Shown: positions 54,752 through 64,000 of the stretch, one piece after another
How positions within the stretch are numbered: the first letter of the stretch is position 1
How the letters are laid out: each line of letters opens with the position of its first letter
Assembly: GCF_023159225.1 (NCBI RefSeq)
Contig: NC_063175.1
Location: 5,163,255 to 5,227,254 of the forward strand
Length of the DNA: 64,000 nucleotides
DNA from: Perognathus longimembris pacificus
Taxonomy: Eukaryota > Chordata > Mammalia > Rodentia > Heteromyidae
Reading direction: 5' to 3'
The notes under the pieces: generated by a model
Seen by the model: only the letters and a program-made list of their open reading frames with translations
What the model was told of the DNA's origin: nothing
The model's database searches: none
Position numbers and translations under genes: made by a program

Positions 54752-55250
54752 CAGCAGAGGATCACAAGAGCCCAATAGCTATACCCTTATGATCACATAA
54801 GATAATGCTAAGTGAAATGAACTCCATGTTATGGAAATGATTGTTATATCACAGTTGTAACTACTTTCAACGTCTCATGTGTATCTGTAGCTTCTACTAT
54901 TGATAATGTTCTTGTATCACCTTCCTGTGGTTGTATCTACACTATCTCTGTAATCTTATCTGAGTATATTGGAAACCGTCTATACTGGTATTAGAACTAG
55001 GAAATTGAAAGGGAATACCAAAATCGAGAGACACAGGGTAAAAAAAAGACAAACAACTACAAAAGCAATACTTGCCAAACTGTTTGGTGTAAGTGAACTG
55101 AACACCTCATGGGGGGAAAGGGAAAGGGGGAGGAGGGAGGGGGGAATGAGGGACAATGTAACAAACAGTACAAGAAATGTATCCACTGCCTAACATATGA
55201 AACTGTAACTTCTCTGTACATCAGTTTGATAATAAAAATTTGAAGAAAAA
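54752..55250 (+). mobile_element. 5'-truncated L1 3' UTR with perfect 14-bp TSD
   Basis: CAGCAGAGGATCACAAGAGCC, GATAATGCTAAGTGAAATGAA, GTGTATCTGTAGCTTCTACT, G-tract 55111-55144, CATCAGTTTGATAATAAAAA, A-tail. TSD AAAAGTGTGTGTGA at 54738-54751 and 55251-55264. Same young subfamily as 1-416 and 28136-28631. Confidence 0.96.
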
Positions 55251-55454
55251 AAAAGTGTGTGTGAATTACTCTGTTCTGAAAGATGACTCCTAGAGGATAG
55301 GTGCATATAGTCTGGTAAAGATATTGAAGGAGAAAAAGCTACTTCTTTAAAGGGATGCAGATGAATTATTAACTCATTTTAGAGATTTCCAGAAAGATTT
55401 GCCAAAGGGGTGACATTTGATATCAGTCATGAAGCTTAAATAAAAATTCAACTG

Positions 55455-55728
55455 CTGCTGGATACTGGTGGCTCACACCTATAATACCTGTAATCCTAGC
55501 TACTCAGAAGGTTAAGGTCTGAAGACAGCAGCTCAAAGCCAGCCTCAGCAGCAAAATCCTTTAGACTCTTATCTCCAATTAGTCACCAGAAAACTGAAAA
55601 GTGAAACAGAAAATTGAAAACTGAAAGTGGTGCTTTGGCTCAAAGTGATAGAATGCTAGCCTTGAGCAAAAGAACTCAGGTGCAGTCCCTGGGCCCCAAG
55701 TTCGAGCCTTACAACTGCAAAAAAAGAA
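55455..55728 (+). mobile_element. Composite SINE with internal duplication
   Basis: ATACTGGTGGCTCACACCTAT, AATACCTGTAATCCTAGCTA, GACTCTTATCTCCAATTAGT, a repeated GAAAACTGAAA unit in the linker, GGTGCTTTGGCTCAAAGTGA, GGGCCCCAAGTTCGAGCC. The A-tail grades into a GA array. Confidence 0.9.
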
Positions 55729-55739
55729 CGGAAGGAATA

Positions 55740-55740
55740 A

Positions 55741-55778
<38 letters not shown>
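55740..55778. repeat. (GA)n microsatellite in SINE tail
   Basis: About 16 GA units directly downstream of the SINE A-tail. Confidence 0.95.
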
Positions 55779-55780
<2 letters not shown>

Positions 55781-55849
55781 GAAAAGAAAAGATGAGAAAA
55801 AGAATCAAACTGTTATAAAGAAAGAGAAGACTTAGAAACATTCCAGCCT

Positions 55850-56600
55850 GAGAGTGTGCTGTCAGTTCTTTAGTCTGTGATTTACCTTGCTCAAAACTTG
55901 AGTGTTGAAAACTTGTTTTAATCTTGTCTACATTCTTGTCTACCAGTCTTTGATGTGTTTATTCATTCAGAGGAAATCACCCCTTCTTTTATGGGGTACA
56001 AATTAATATAAACAAGTGGAAACTTGTCAGATCTATTCATGTTCCAATTATTTTTGTTTCTTTCCTCTAAAGGGCGAGACAATGGCTGGGCCTAACAACT
56101 TTAAAGAGAAATACCTTAAAATGGCTTCAACTTATATAATAAGCATATTGAAAATGTAATTCAAGTGATTTGAATTTGAGTTAATGTTTCTTTTTTGAAT
56201 TTCAATATGCAAGTTGTTCTCATAGGGCTTTGGGGAGCCAGTTATTCAGACATCCCTGGGGAGAGACTTCATAGTGTATAATTCAAGAGAAATTTGAATT
56301 CTTGAGGTATATAGTTTGAAGACTGCTGCTAAGTTGGCAGACCAAAATAATTAGTAATTGCTACTTGCAGCAACTTATATAAATCACGACAATTCACAGG
56401 GAGGTGAGCACTTCAAGATGAGAGGCTACAAAACATCTGTTGAGACCATTTTTAATTCCAATTTGGCATGAAATTGTTAGTTATTTGACCTCACAACTAG
56501 AGCCTTACATAATATATAAGTATAAACAGTGTCATACACCACAGAACATTTCGACCAGTGTGGTCCCTCATATTCGATAGTGGTACTGTAGGATTATAAT
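55850..56600. other. Repeat-poor non-coding DNA
   Basis: No recognised element or exon. Confidence 0.45.
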
Positions 56601-56603
56601 GGA

Positions 56604-56697
56604 AGAAGCAGAGACATGTCTCAAATGGTAGAATACCAGCTTTCAGGGAAATAGTCACACTGGAACATGAAGCCCTGAGTTGAAGGCTAAGTACCAG
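56604..56697 (+). mobile_element. ID-type monomer SINE, diverged
   Basis: CAGAGACATGTCTCAAATGGT, AGAATACCAGCTTTCAGGG, AAGCCCTGAGTTGAAGGCTAA. Its tail has become the CG/CA array that follows. Confidence 0.75.

Positions 56698-56750
<53 letters not shown>
56698..56750. repeat. (CG)5-(CA)n alternating purine-pyrimidine tract
   Basis: GCGCGCGCGC followed by about 21 CA units, a classic Z-DNA-compatible alternation. It is also the densest CpG run in this AT-rich window. Confidence 0.96.
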
Positions 56751-56751
<1 letters not shown>

Positions 56752-57766
56752 TTGTAATTGCAATGGAGCTGATCAGTTCCTGTTCTCTTATACCCCAATA
56801 ATGTAGCACAATACATTACTCCTGTGTTTGTGGTGATACTAGTGTAAGCAGAATTACTACTCTGCCAGGTATAGAAAACATAACACATAAAGTAGAAAAT
56901 TGCTCAGAACATAATGTGTGACAATCACAGTGAACAACTAGTACTAGTTTGTGTATTTACTATACTTTCATCATTAAATTCACCATTACTCTTTCTACTT
57001 AGAAAGAGAAGAGTTGGTTGTAAGAATCTCAGCCATGCCCTGCAGGCGTTCTAGAATGAGGCATTGAATCAGGCTTCTTATTTCCCCAGAGATTTGCCAG
57101 AAAGAGCAGTTCAGAGGCAGAAGATAGATATTGATAATTTTGACCCTGGGTGCGTCTAAGCTAATGTACATTATTGCGTCTTCGTTTTTACAAAGCATGA
57201 AGTTAAAAAGAAAACTTTAATAGGCTGTACGATGTGTTCTATGTGTGCAAGTGTCCATATCTAGGGTTGTAGGAAAACACTAGATTATCTGCACAATGGT
57301 GAAATCATGTCAAAACATGAGGGATACACAATGATCATTCAAAATCCCAATATAGAAGCCCAGCTGGTGGTCAGTCAGACATACCTCTGTTTTGACCCCA
57401 TCTCCCTAGCCCTTAAACACTGTATTGATAAGAAAACCAAGTAAGATGAATTTTCTTTGCCACTTAACACAATGCAAATTGTTCCTTTCTCTGAGAAGTT
57501 ACCAGCAAAAACTCATTTTAAAATTTTATTAATTAATTTCAGATATTTTGTGAGAATTAGTTTTCTATACTTGAAACTGTTTAGACTCTATTTCTCCACT
57601 GAAAAATGAGATAACTCACTCCCAAGTATCTCCTGAACAAATGGTGAATGTAATCAGAGGAAGACCTAGGAGATGAAGAGCAGTCTCCTACCTCAATGGC
57701 TTGGAGTCTAACCAGGAGGAGGAGGTACATGTGACCTGGGTAGACAATGGAAAGAACAGAAATGTG
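56751..57766. other. Repeat-poor non-coding DNA
   Basis: 57000-57200 is relatively GC-rich with retained CpGs (CAGGCGTTC, GGTGCGTC, TTGCGTC). No frame or repeat is recognised. Confidence 0.45.
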
Positions 57767-57769
57767 TAA

Positions 57770-58015
57770 CCCAGCATTGGTATGTCACACTTGTAAGCCT
57801 AGTTACTCAGAAGGCTGGTATCTGAGGATTTCAGTTCGAAGCCAACCCAAGTAAGGAAGTCTAGGAGACAGTTCTCTTCATTAAACCACCAAAAAGCTAG
57901 AAATGGAGCTGTGGGTCATATGCTAAAGCACCAGTTTTGAGCAAAAAAAATAAAAAACCCTAAGAGACATTATCCAGGCCCTGAGTTCCAGTCCTAGTAC
58001 CAATACTCACACACA
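57770..58015 (+). mobile_element. Composite SINE
   Basis: CCCAGCATTGGTATGTCACAC, TACTCAGAAGGCTGGTATCTG, GGAGCTGTGGGTCATATGCT, CAGGCCCTGAGTTCCAGTCC. Confidence 0.88.
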
Positions 58016-59060
58016 AAGCACTATCATATGCAATGTCAGAGAGAAACATACAGGAAAAACTATTGAATCAATGATTTGGTGTTATTAATGACCTCAGAAA
58101 AGAGATCTTCTGAGAAAAAAATTCTGAATAGGTATTTTCAGCAGATGAAATGGGGGAGAAATATTTCAAGCTGCCAATACATAAGGAAAGAACAGAAAAT
58201 TATAGGTAATAGTGAGAAAATAGTAGACTAGACTGTGTGTATCTAGGAGGCTATTTTTTTAAATAAAAGATTATTGAATTTAGCTTGATAATATATCAGG
58301 AATACATTTCTGAGGAATGTAGACTTAAAATATGAATGTTGTAAATTAACCACATAAACTTGTAGTATAATACTGTGCCTCATTTGGCAACTGAAAACTT
58401 GTTTGCATTTTAGGAAATAGAAGGTTATTTAGGTCAAGAAGCCCTGAAAACATGTTCAATGTTGCAGTGAGTAATTTGTAACAAGCAACTCCTGGAGTGT
58501 CTTATTGGATTTTAAGTTTGGCTGTAATGCAATAAAAGCTTGGGAAAATTCCTGGGATAAACTCCATATTGATGTTTTTATATATAGATCTCCTATTCCC
58601 CAACCCCCGAATCTTGGCATTAAGAAGTATCAGTAAGGCATAATAAAATCTGTACTTCATAGTTTCAGATTGTCCAGTCTGGGTAGCTTCAGAAGGCTCT
58701 AGAGTTAAGGGGCAGTCCCAAATGATCTTGTGCTTGGCTGAAGGGCAATAATTGTCCTGGAGTTTGAGCCTAACCCCAGTGAGGGAAGGACTTGGCTCTG
58801 GGGGCATTCTGCATATGATAAGTATGCTCACATCTGAGCATGTTCAGAGTATTTTTAGCCCGAAGAAGAGTTGTCATTCCCTTATAAATGAAGCCCCAAA
58901 TATCAGTGCACAAAGAATACAGAATAGTCAAACGTGTAGTTAATATGCAGAGTAATTTGGAGTGACAAGGAGTGGAGCAAAGCAAACTTACTAGCTATGG
59001 CAAGATCTAGCAAGTTTGGTTGGGGTGGGGGGGGGGTCGGTTGGGTGTTTGGCAGTAGCT
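58016..59060. other. Repeat-poor non-coding DNA
   Basis: Only a G9 run near 59028-59036. No element or exon recognised. Confidence 0.45.
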
Positions 59061-59064
59061 TTTG

Positions 59065-59305
59065 TTTTTTTTTGTGCAAGTTCTGGGTTTTGAATTCAGG
59101 GCCTGGATGTTGTCTTTGAGCTTTTGTACTCAAGGCAAGCACTCTATGACTTAAGCTATCGCTCCATTTCTGGGTTTTTTTGGTGGTTAATTGGAAATAA
59201 GAGTCTCATAGACTTGTCTGCCTGGAAGAACTACAAACCTCAATCTTCAAATCTCTGCCTCCTGAGTAGCTGGGGGTTTTAGGCAAGAGCCACCAGCACC
59301 CAGAT
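59065..59305 (-). mobile_element. Composite SINE, minus strand
   Basis: GTTTTGAATTCAGGGCCTGGA, CAAGGCAAGCACTCTATGAC, TTAATTGGAAATAAGAGTCTC, CTCCTGAGTAGCTGGGGGTT, AGAGCCACCAGCACCCAG. Confidence 0.9.
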
Positions 59306-59329
59306 AACAAGTTTTTAAAAAATTCTCAG

Positions 59330-59330
<1 letters not shown>

Positions 59331-59390
<60 letters not shown>

Positions 59391-59391
59391 G
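59331..59391. repeat. (GT)n microsatellite
   Basis: About 30 GT units with one GA interruption. Confidence 0.96.
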
Positions 59392-59954
59392 TTTTCTTTT
59401 AAAAGTCAAAACATTCTGATTGCTTTGGGAATAAAGCAGTAGAGACAGGATGCCTTTCTACTATCCAGTCTTAGATGTAATTGGGATAAGTGGTTAACAG
59501 TAAAGATGGTGGAAAGCAGCTGGTTTCCATGGCATTGTAGAAGTAGAGCATGGAGGATTTGCTCGCAGACAAAGCTGAAGTCTGAGATGACCTGGGAATG
59601 TGTCCTCTTTTGTGATCTCAACATGGATGGAGTTACCAATGGGAATGAGGAAGGCTGCAGGGAGTGTAGGTCTCCTGGCTTTGGGTTCTTCTAGAAGGCT
59701 TAGTGTATGTGTACTTTAAAGGAAGGTGCCACCCCCCCAGAAGTAGAATAAAGGGAGTAGACAGTAAGACAGGCAAAAGAGCTGAATTCCAATAAGGTCT
59801 CTTAGAGCACATTCCAGAAATTTTGAGAATATGGGACCATTTATCCAAGCAACTCCTAGTCTAGGTTAGGCAAGGGTTTCCCTAGGATTGCTCACTTTTG
59901 AGATTCTCCAGTAATATAATAAACAAATTGCTATTTGGAAAAGGAGTAAAGGAA
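59392..59954. other. Unassigned non-coding DNA
   Basis: No recognised element. Overlapping short frames on both strands lack motifs. Confidence 0.4.
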
Positions 59955-59956
59955 AG

Positions 59957-60190
59957 ATGTGAGCTTAGTGCCAGTACTACACCTGCAATCCTAGATCTCC
60001 TCAGATAAGTAAGATCATGGTGCAAAGCCAGGTTGGGAAAAAAAGTTTACAAAATTCCATCTCCAACTCTCCAGCAAAAAGTCACACTGGAGACATGGCT
60101 CAAATGGTAGAGTGCCAGCCATGAGCAAGCAAGCCAAGTAAGTGTGAGGCCCTGAGTTAAAAATCCCAGTACTGCCAAAAAAAAAAAAAG
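59957..60190 (+). mobile_element. Composite SINE, diverged
   Basis: GAGCTTAGTGCCAGTACTACA, CCTGCAATCCTAGATCTCC, GAGACATGGCTCAAATGGTAG, GCCCTGAGTTAAAAATCCC, A12. Confidence 0.85.
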
Positions 60191-60755
60191 ACTCAATAAG
60201 CAGTTCCATAGCTAAAAGTTATTCCTACATTCTCAGCCTTATATTGCTTTTTCTAACAGCTTAGGATGGATGCATAGTGCTGTCCACTTTTTCAGATACA
60301 AGATTTTAGGCTCCAAATGTGTCTAACTTCTATATTTCAAAAGCAGTAAACCATAGCAAATACTTAACATTTGGTTACTATCCTTTTTCTAGTGGCAATT
60401 ATTTCTTAGCCCCATATATTTTAATATACATATTGACTTCAGTTACTGATTCTCGACAGTGTGGCAATAACATGAGATTTATTATCTCAGTCTTTTATGA
60501 TTAGATTCCCTCATGAAAGGAATCAGTGCTCATGACAAGAGGCCTGAAGGAAGCTGCCAATCCTGTCTACTATGGGAGATCAGTACAAACAGCCATCATC
60601 TTAGAAGCAAAGAATGAACCCTCACCAGGCACAAAATCTACTGAAATCCAAGTCTTGGAATTATCAGTCTCACAGCTGTGAGAAGTCAAAAAGAGAGTGG
60701 AATGGTGGCTAAATATCACAGCCATAACACTCAATGCACACGTATAAAAATGGGA
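60191..60755. other. Unassigned non-coding DNA
   Basis: No recognised element or exon. Confidence 0.4.
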
Positions 60756-60759
60756 TCAA

Positions 60760-60925
60760 CTAACTTGAGGGAGTGGGTGGGGCTGAAAAAGATGGGAGCG
60801 GAGCAAGAAGGATAGAAGAAGTAACCCTGGACAGGATGTGTGCTTCTCATCAAATGACAGGTTGAATTGACGTCCCTTTGTATAACTACTTAAAGATCAT
60901 TGTATAAAGCAAAATAAAATAAATG
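60760..60925 (+). mobile_element. Old L1 3' UTR end
   Basis: GAGGGAGTGGGTGGGGCTGAA, ACCCTGGACAGGATGTGTGC, CGTCCCTTTGTATAACTACTT, AAAGCAAAATAAAATAAATG. Same class as 18233-18355. Confidence 0.55.
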
Positions 60926-61408
60926 AATTTCTATTGTTCATGAAATAGTCATTATGAAGTTACTGCAAAAGAAATGGAGTAAACAGCAAGTCGGTGATGG
61001 ACAACATTAGGAAAATAGCCCCAAGACAGAAAATTTGGGACTTAGGTTTTATTCTGAGCACCACTCAAAGTTCCTGCAGAAATTCAAGAAGGAGAACCAC
61101 CTGATTTTTAAAAATTATCTTGACTTTTAAATTTTTTACTCAGTTGAAAATATACCCAAGAGCACAACAGAATTCCACATACAATAAAAGAGTGCTGAGT
61201 TCTAGTAAAGGGCAAGATCACTTAGGATCATATTTGCTAAAAAGCAGTGCCACATTAGAACCACTGAAGGAATTTCTAGAACTTCCTGCTTCTTTTACAG
61301 CAGGGGTTTCTCACTCGTTCATCTTGGCCAGGTAGACTAAGCTCATTTTCTGCAAATCTAGATGTAGGACAAATGTACACCTCCAACAAGCCTTAAGACC
61401 CCAGAGAG
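60926..61408. other. Unassigned; possible old DNA-transposon trace
   Basis: CACATTAGAACCACTGAAGG and CAGCAGGGGTTTCTCACTCG faintly recall MER5-type ends. Too weak to call. Confidence 0.25.
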
Positions 61409-61409
61409 A

Positions 61410-61582
61410 GTCTTCCATTGTTCAAAGCCAGCCCAAGAAAGAAAGTCTGTGAGATTCTTATCTTTACTAAACTACCAAAAAATCCAGAAGTGGAGCTGTA
61501 GCTCAAGTGGTAGAGCACTAGCCTTTAGCACAGAAGCTTGATGACAGTGCCCAGGCCCAGAATTCAAGCTCCATGATCCGCA
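61410..61582 (+). mobile_element. Composite SINE, 5'-truncated
   Basis: GTTCAAAGCCAGCCCAAGAAA, GTGAGATTCTTATCTTTACTA, GGAGCTGTAGCTCAAGTGGTA, GCCCAGAATTCAAGCTCC. Its tail opens into the giant purine tract. Confidence 0.9.
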
Positions 61583-61585
61583 CGA

Positions 61586-61669
<84 letters not shown>

Positions 61670-61678
61670 AAAGAAAGA

Positions 61679-61753
<75 letters not shown>

Positions 61754-62046
61754 GAGAAAGAAAGAGAGAGAGAAAGAGAGAGAGAAAGAGAGAGAAAGAG
61801 AGAGAAAGAAAGAGAGAGAAAGAGAGAGAGAAAGAGAGAGAAAGAGAGAGAGAGGGAGGGAGGGAGGGAGGAAGGAAGGAAGGAAGGAAGGGAAGGAAGG
61901 AAGGAAGGAAGGAAGGAAGGAAGGAAGGAAGGAAGGAAGGAAGGGAGAGAGAAAGAGAGAGGGAGGGAGGGAGGGGGGGAGAGAGGGAGGGAGGGAGGGG
62001 GGAGAGAGGGAGGGAGGGAGGGAAGGAGGGAGGGAGGAAGGAAGGA
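61583..62046. repeat. 460-bp purine-only (GAAA)n/(GA)n/(GGAA)n/(GGGA)n tract
   Basis: Continuous A/G on the plus strand, moving from GAAA through GA and GAAAGA mixtures to GGAA and GGGA. It creates the Leu/Ser/Phe/Pro-rich frames (up to 221 codons) on the minus strand and the Lys/Glu/Arg frame on the plus strand. None is a gene. Confidence 0.97.
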
Positions 62047-62250
62047 ATCATACATTGTGTATTATTTCTCTGATCACATGAAGTCAAATGAGAGATCACT
62101 AACAGAAAAGTATCTGAAAAACTTCCAAATATTTGCAAAAGAAGAAATCCATGTTTATGTAACCATATCAAGGAGGAAGTCACAAAGTCAATTAGAAAAT
62201 ACTCTATTTTTTTCTTTTAGCAGCCAGCTTGGTGTGTTGAATCTTTTTTT

Positions 62251-62460
62251 TCCCTAATTTATTGTCAAAGTGATGTACAGAGAGGTTAGTTTCATACGTT
62301 AGGCCTTGGGTACATTTCTTGTATTGTTTGTTACCTCCTCCCTCATTCCTCCCTCCCCCTCCCCCTTTCCCTTGCCTCCCATGAGTTGTTCAATTGGTTT
62401 ATTTACACCAAATGGTTTTGCAAGTATTACTTTTGTAGTCGTTTGTCTTTTTATCCTCTG
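62251..62460 (-). mobile_element. L1 3' UTR, minus strand, inserted in an older L1 tail
   Basis: TTATTGTCAAAGTGATGTACA, pyrimidine tract, CAAATGGTTTTGCAAGTATTA, TTTTTATCCTC. Flanks TGAATCTTTTTTT at 62238-62250 and 62461-62473. Confidence 0.92.
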
Positions 62461-62565
62461 TGAATCTTTTTTTTTAATTTAATGCTATTATAAAGGTGAT
62501 GTACAGAGGTGGTACAATTACATATATAAGGTAGTGAATACATTTCTTGTCAAAATTGTTACAAA
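62461..62565 (-). mobile_element. Older short L1 3' tail, minus strand
   Basis: T-run, TATAAAGGTGATGTACAGAGG, TGGTACAATTACATATATAAG, GTAGTGAATACATTTCTTGT. Only the last ~90 bp of L1. Confidence 0.88.
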
Positions 62566-62569
62566 TGGA

Positions 62570-63515
62570 ATATAAATTAAAATACAACTTGGAGAAATTT
62601 GTGAGATGTACAAGAAGCACTTAGATGAAAATGTATGCAATAAATGTTCATATTGAAATAAAGGACTTTTATAAGTTGTTTAAGCTTCAACTTTAGGACA
62701 AAAAGTAAAGAAGAGCAAATCAAACCTAAATCAACTAAAAAAGTACATTAAAGATCAGAGCACAGGTTCAATTAATTGATTAGATTAAAAACAAAAAATG
62801 AAAAATATATCAGTAAAATAGAATGTAAGCCAAAAGACGAAAAAAAAGTTTGAGAATCAAAAATCTGAGATAATAAGCAAATTGAAATTTCTGAAGCCAC
62901 GGTGATCTTATAAGGAGAAGGCTCATATTACTCCTATTGAAGATTAAAATGACCAAATCTATAATTACTACAGACAAGAAAAGAGTAAGAAAATGTTAAA
63001 TGAATTGCTATAGTAGATACATTTTTATGTATCTACGCTCTTTTGCTCAGTATTTTTAGGAAAGAACTTATTGTGAGTAACAATGGTTAATTGACCCTAC
63101 TGTGAAATAATACCTCCCTTTGTGAATATACTACAGTTTATTGTGCCATTCTCCTATAAATTGGCTTTTAGCTGACTTTGGGGGAAGCATTATAAATAGA
63201 GCTTCTGTGAACACTCTTTGGTGTGTCATTTGGTGTACAAACACATTCACTGCTACAAAATACACAGCACAGAACGGTGGCTGCTGAGTATCCTATGTCC
63301 AGATTCAGCAGATTGTAGTTTTCCAAAGTGATGATGAATTTAATCTTCAACTCTTAGTTAGCAAGAATTACATTTGCTCTATATTACATGAAATACAGAA
63401 GGTGTTATTTCTGATGTTTGATGGTACTGTACCTTTCATTTCCTTTCACAGTAACTGGGGTGAGAAAGGAATACACAACACACACACACACAATGGCTTT
63501 TTAAATATTGGGATA
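62570..63515. other. Unassigned AT-rich DNA
   Basis: No recognised element except a short CA run at 63476-63492. Confidence 0.45.
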
Positions 63516-63517
63516 AA

Positions 63518-63750
63518 CTGGGTGCCAGTGGCTCATGCCTGTGATCCTAGCTCCTCAGAGGGCTGAGATTTGAAGTTCAAAGCCAGTCCAGGTAGAAAGG
63601 TCTCTGACATTCTTATCGCCCGTTGACTGCCACAAATCTAGAAGTGGAGCTCTGGCTCAAGTGGTAAAGTGTTAGCCTTGAGCAATAAAACTCAGTAATA
63701 CTGTCCAGGCCCTGAGTTCAAGCCCCAAGACTGGCACAAAAAATAGGACA
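63518..63750 (+). mobile_element. Composite SINE
   Basis: CTGGGTGCCAGTGGCTCATGC, GTGATCCTAGCTCCTCAGAG, AGCTCTGGCTCAAGTGGTAAA, CAGGCCCTGAGTTCAAGCCC, A-tail. Confidence 0.94.
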
Positions 63751-63792
63751 AAATACATGCAACATAAAATTTAACATCTAAATCCTTTCTTG

Positions 63793-63905
63793 AAACGATA
63801 GATGGAGAGGGTCTCACTATGAAGCTCAGGCTGGTGTTGAATTTGATATTATCAAAGCTGTCCTCAGACTCTAATTATCTTGGTTTGGCCTCCAGAATTC
63901 TGGGA
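63793..63905 (-). mobile_element. B1-like 7SL SINE, minus strand
   Basis: TGGAGAGGGTCTCACTATGAA, GCTCAGGCTGGTGTTGAATTT, TTGGCCTCCAGAATTCTGGGA. Confidence 0.85.
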
Positions 63906-64000
63906 TCATTTTACCCATTTATAACTACACAATTCACTAGTACTCATCACATTTACAATGCTATGCAACCACCACCACTATTCATTTCTATCCTTTAATT
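63906..64000 (-). mobile_element. Old L1M 3' UTR fragment, minus strand, cut by window edge
   Basis: TATAACTACACAATTCACTAG, TACTCATCACATTTACAATG, CTATGCAACCACCACCACTA match the reversed L1M 3' UTR. Continues beyond the window. Confidence 0.65.

Noticed and set aside
61518..62183. 221-codon Leu/Ser/Phe/Pro-rich frame and overlapping 163- and 166-codon frames
   Set aside because: They are translations of a purine-only microsatellite; three frames stay open simply because the tract has no stop codons.

Overview
This window is nuclear DNA of a mammal, almost certainly a rodent. It is AT-rich and contains no exon, gene, functional RNA gene or CpG island that I can support. Its organisation comes from several generations of retrotransposons, long microsatellites, and stretches of unassigned DNA. 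Two abundant SINEs point to the lineage. One is a dimer whose left half is a tRNA-Ala/ID-like unit. The other joins a 7SL (B1/Alu-like) left half to the same right half. A dimer with an ID-like left monomer and a distinct right monomer resembles what I recall of the IDL-Geo SINE of Geomyoidea (pocket mice, kangaroo rats, pocket gophers). The 7SL composite resembles the B1-dID class. The species assignment is inference and needs a library search.

Layout. 1-416 is a young L1 3' end. 2.2-4.3 kb holds SINEs, a short L1 tail and a possible LTR remnant. 4.6-8.0 kb has microsatellites, MIRs and SINEs. 8.4-10.7 kb has a SINE, an L1 with 5' inversion and a MaLR LTR carrying an expanded (TA)n. 12.5-15.7 kb is a SINE cluster. 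16.2-17.2 kb has a MIR and an MLT1-like LTR. 19.1-19.8 kb has two dimeric SINEs with clear target-site duplications (TSDs). 21-25.6 kb is a stack of L1 and SINE insertions, ending in three insertions at one site. 27.6-31.2 kb holds L1 copies, SINEs and a tail-less SINE fragment. 32.5-36.7 kb is a repeat-poor block. 36.7-37.1 kb is a SINE inside a SINE. 38.3-51.1 kb is mostly old and young L1 pieces, with a repeat-poor conserved-element candidate near 41.7 kb. 52.8-64 kb holds SINEs, an L1 with TSD, a Z-DNA-prone CG/CA tract, a 460-bp purine-only microsatellite and stacked L1 tails.

The long ORFs are either L1 ORF2 remnants or translations of SINEs and simple repeats. There is no gene cluster or new protein system. 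What deserves attention is how retrotransposons behaved here: two ultra-short L1 tail insertions (29 and 38 bp) with intact TSDs, a 41-bp tail-less insertion of a tRNA-half-like SINE 5' end, three L1s with 5' inversions (twin priming), and one target sequence used three times. Two segments look like conserved non-coding elements but cannot be confirmed without alignments.
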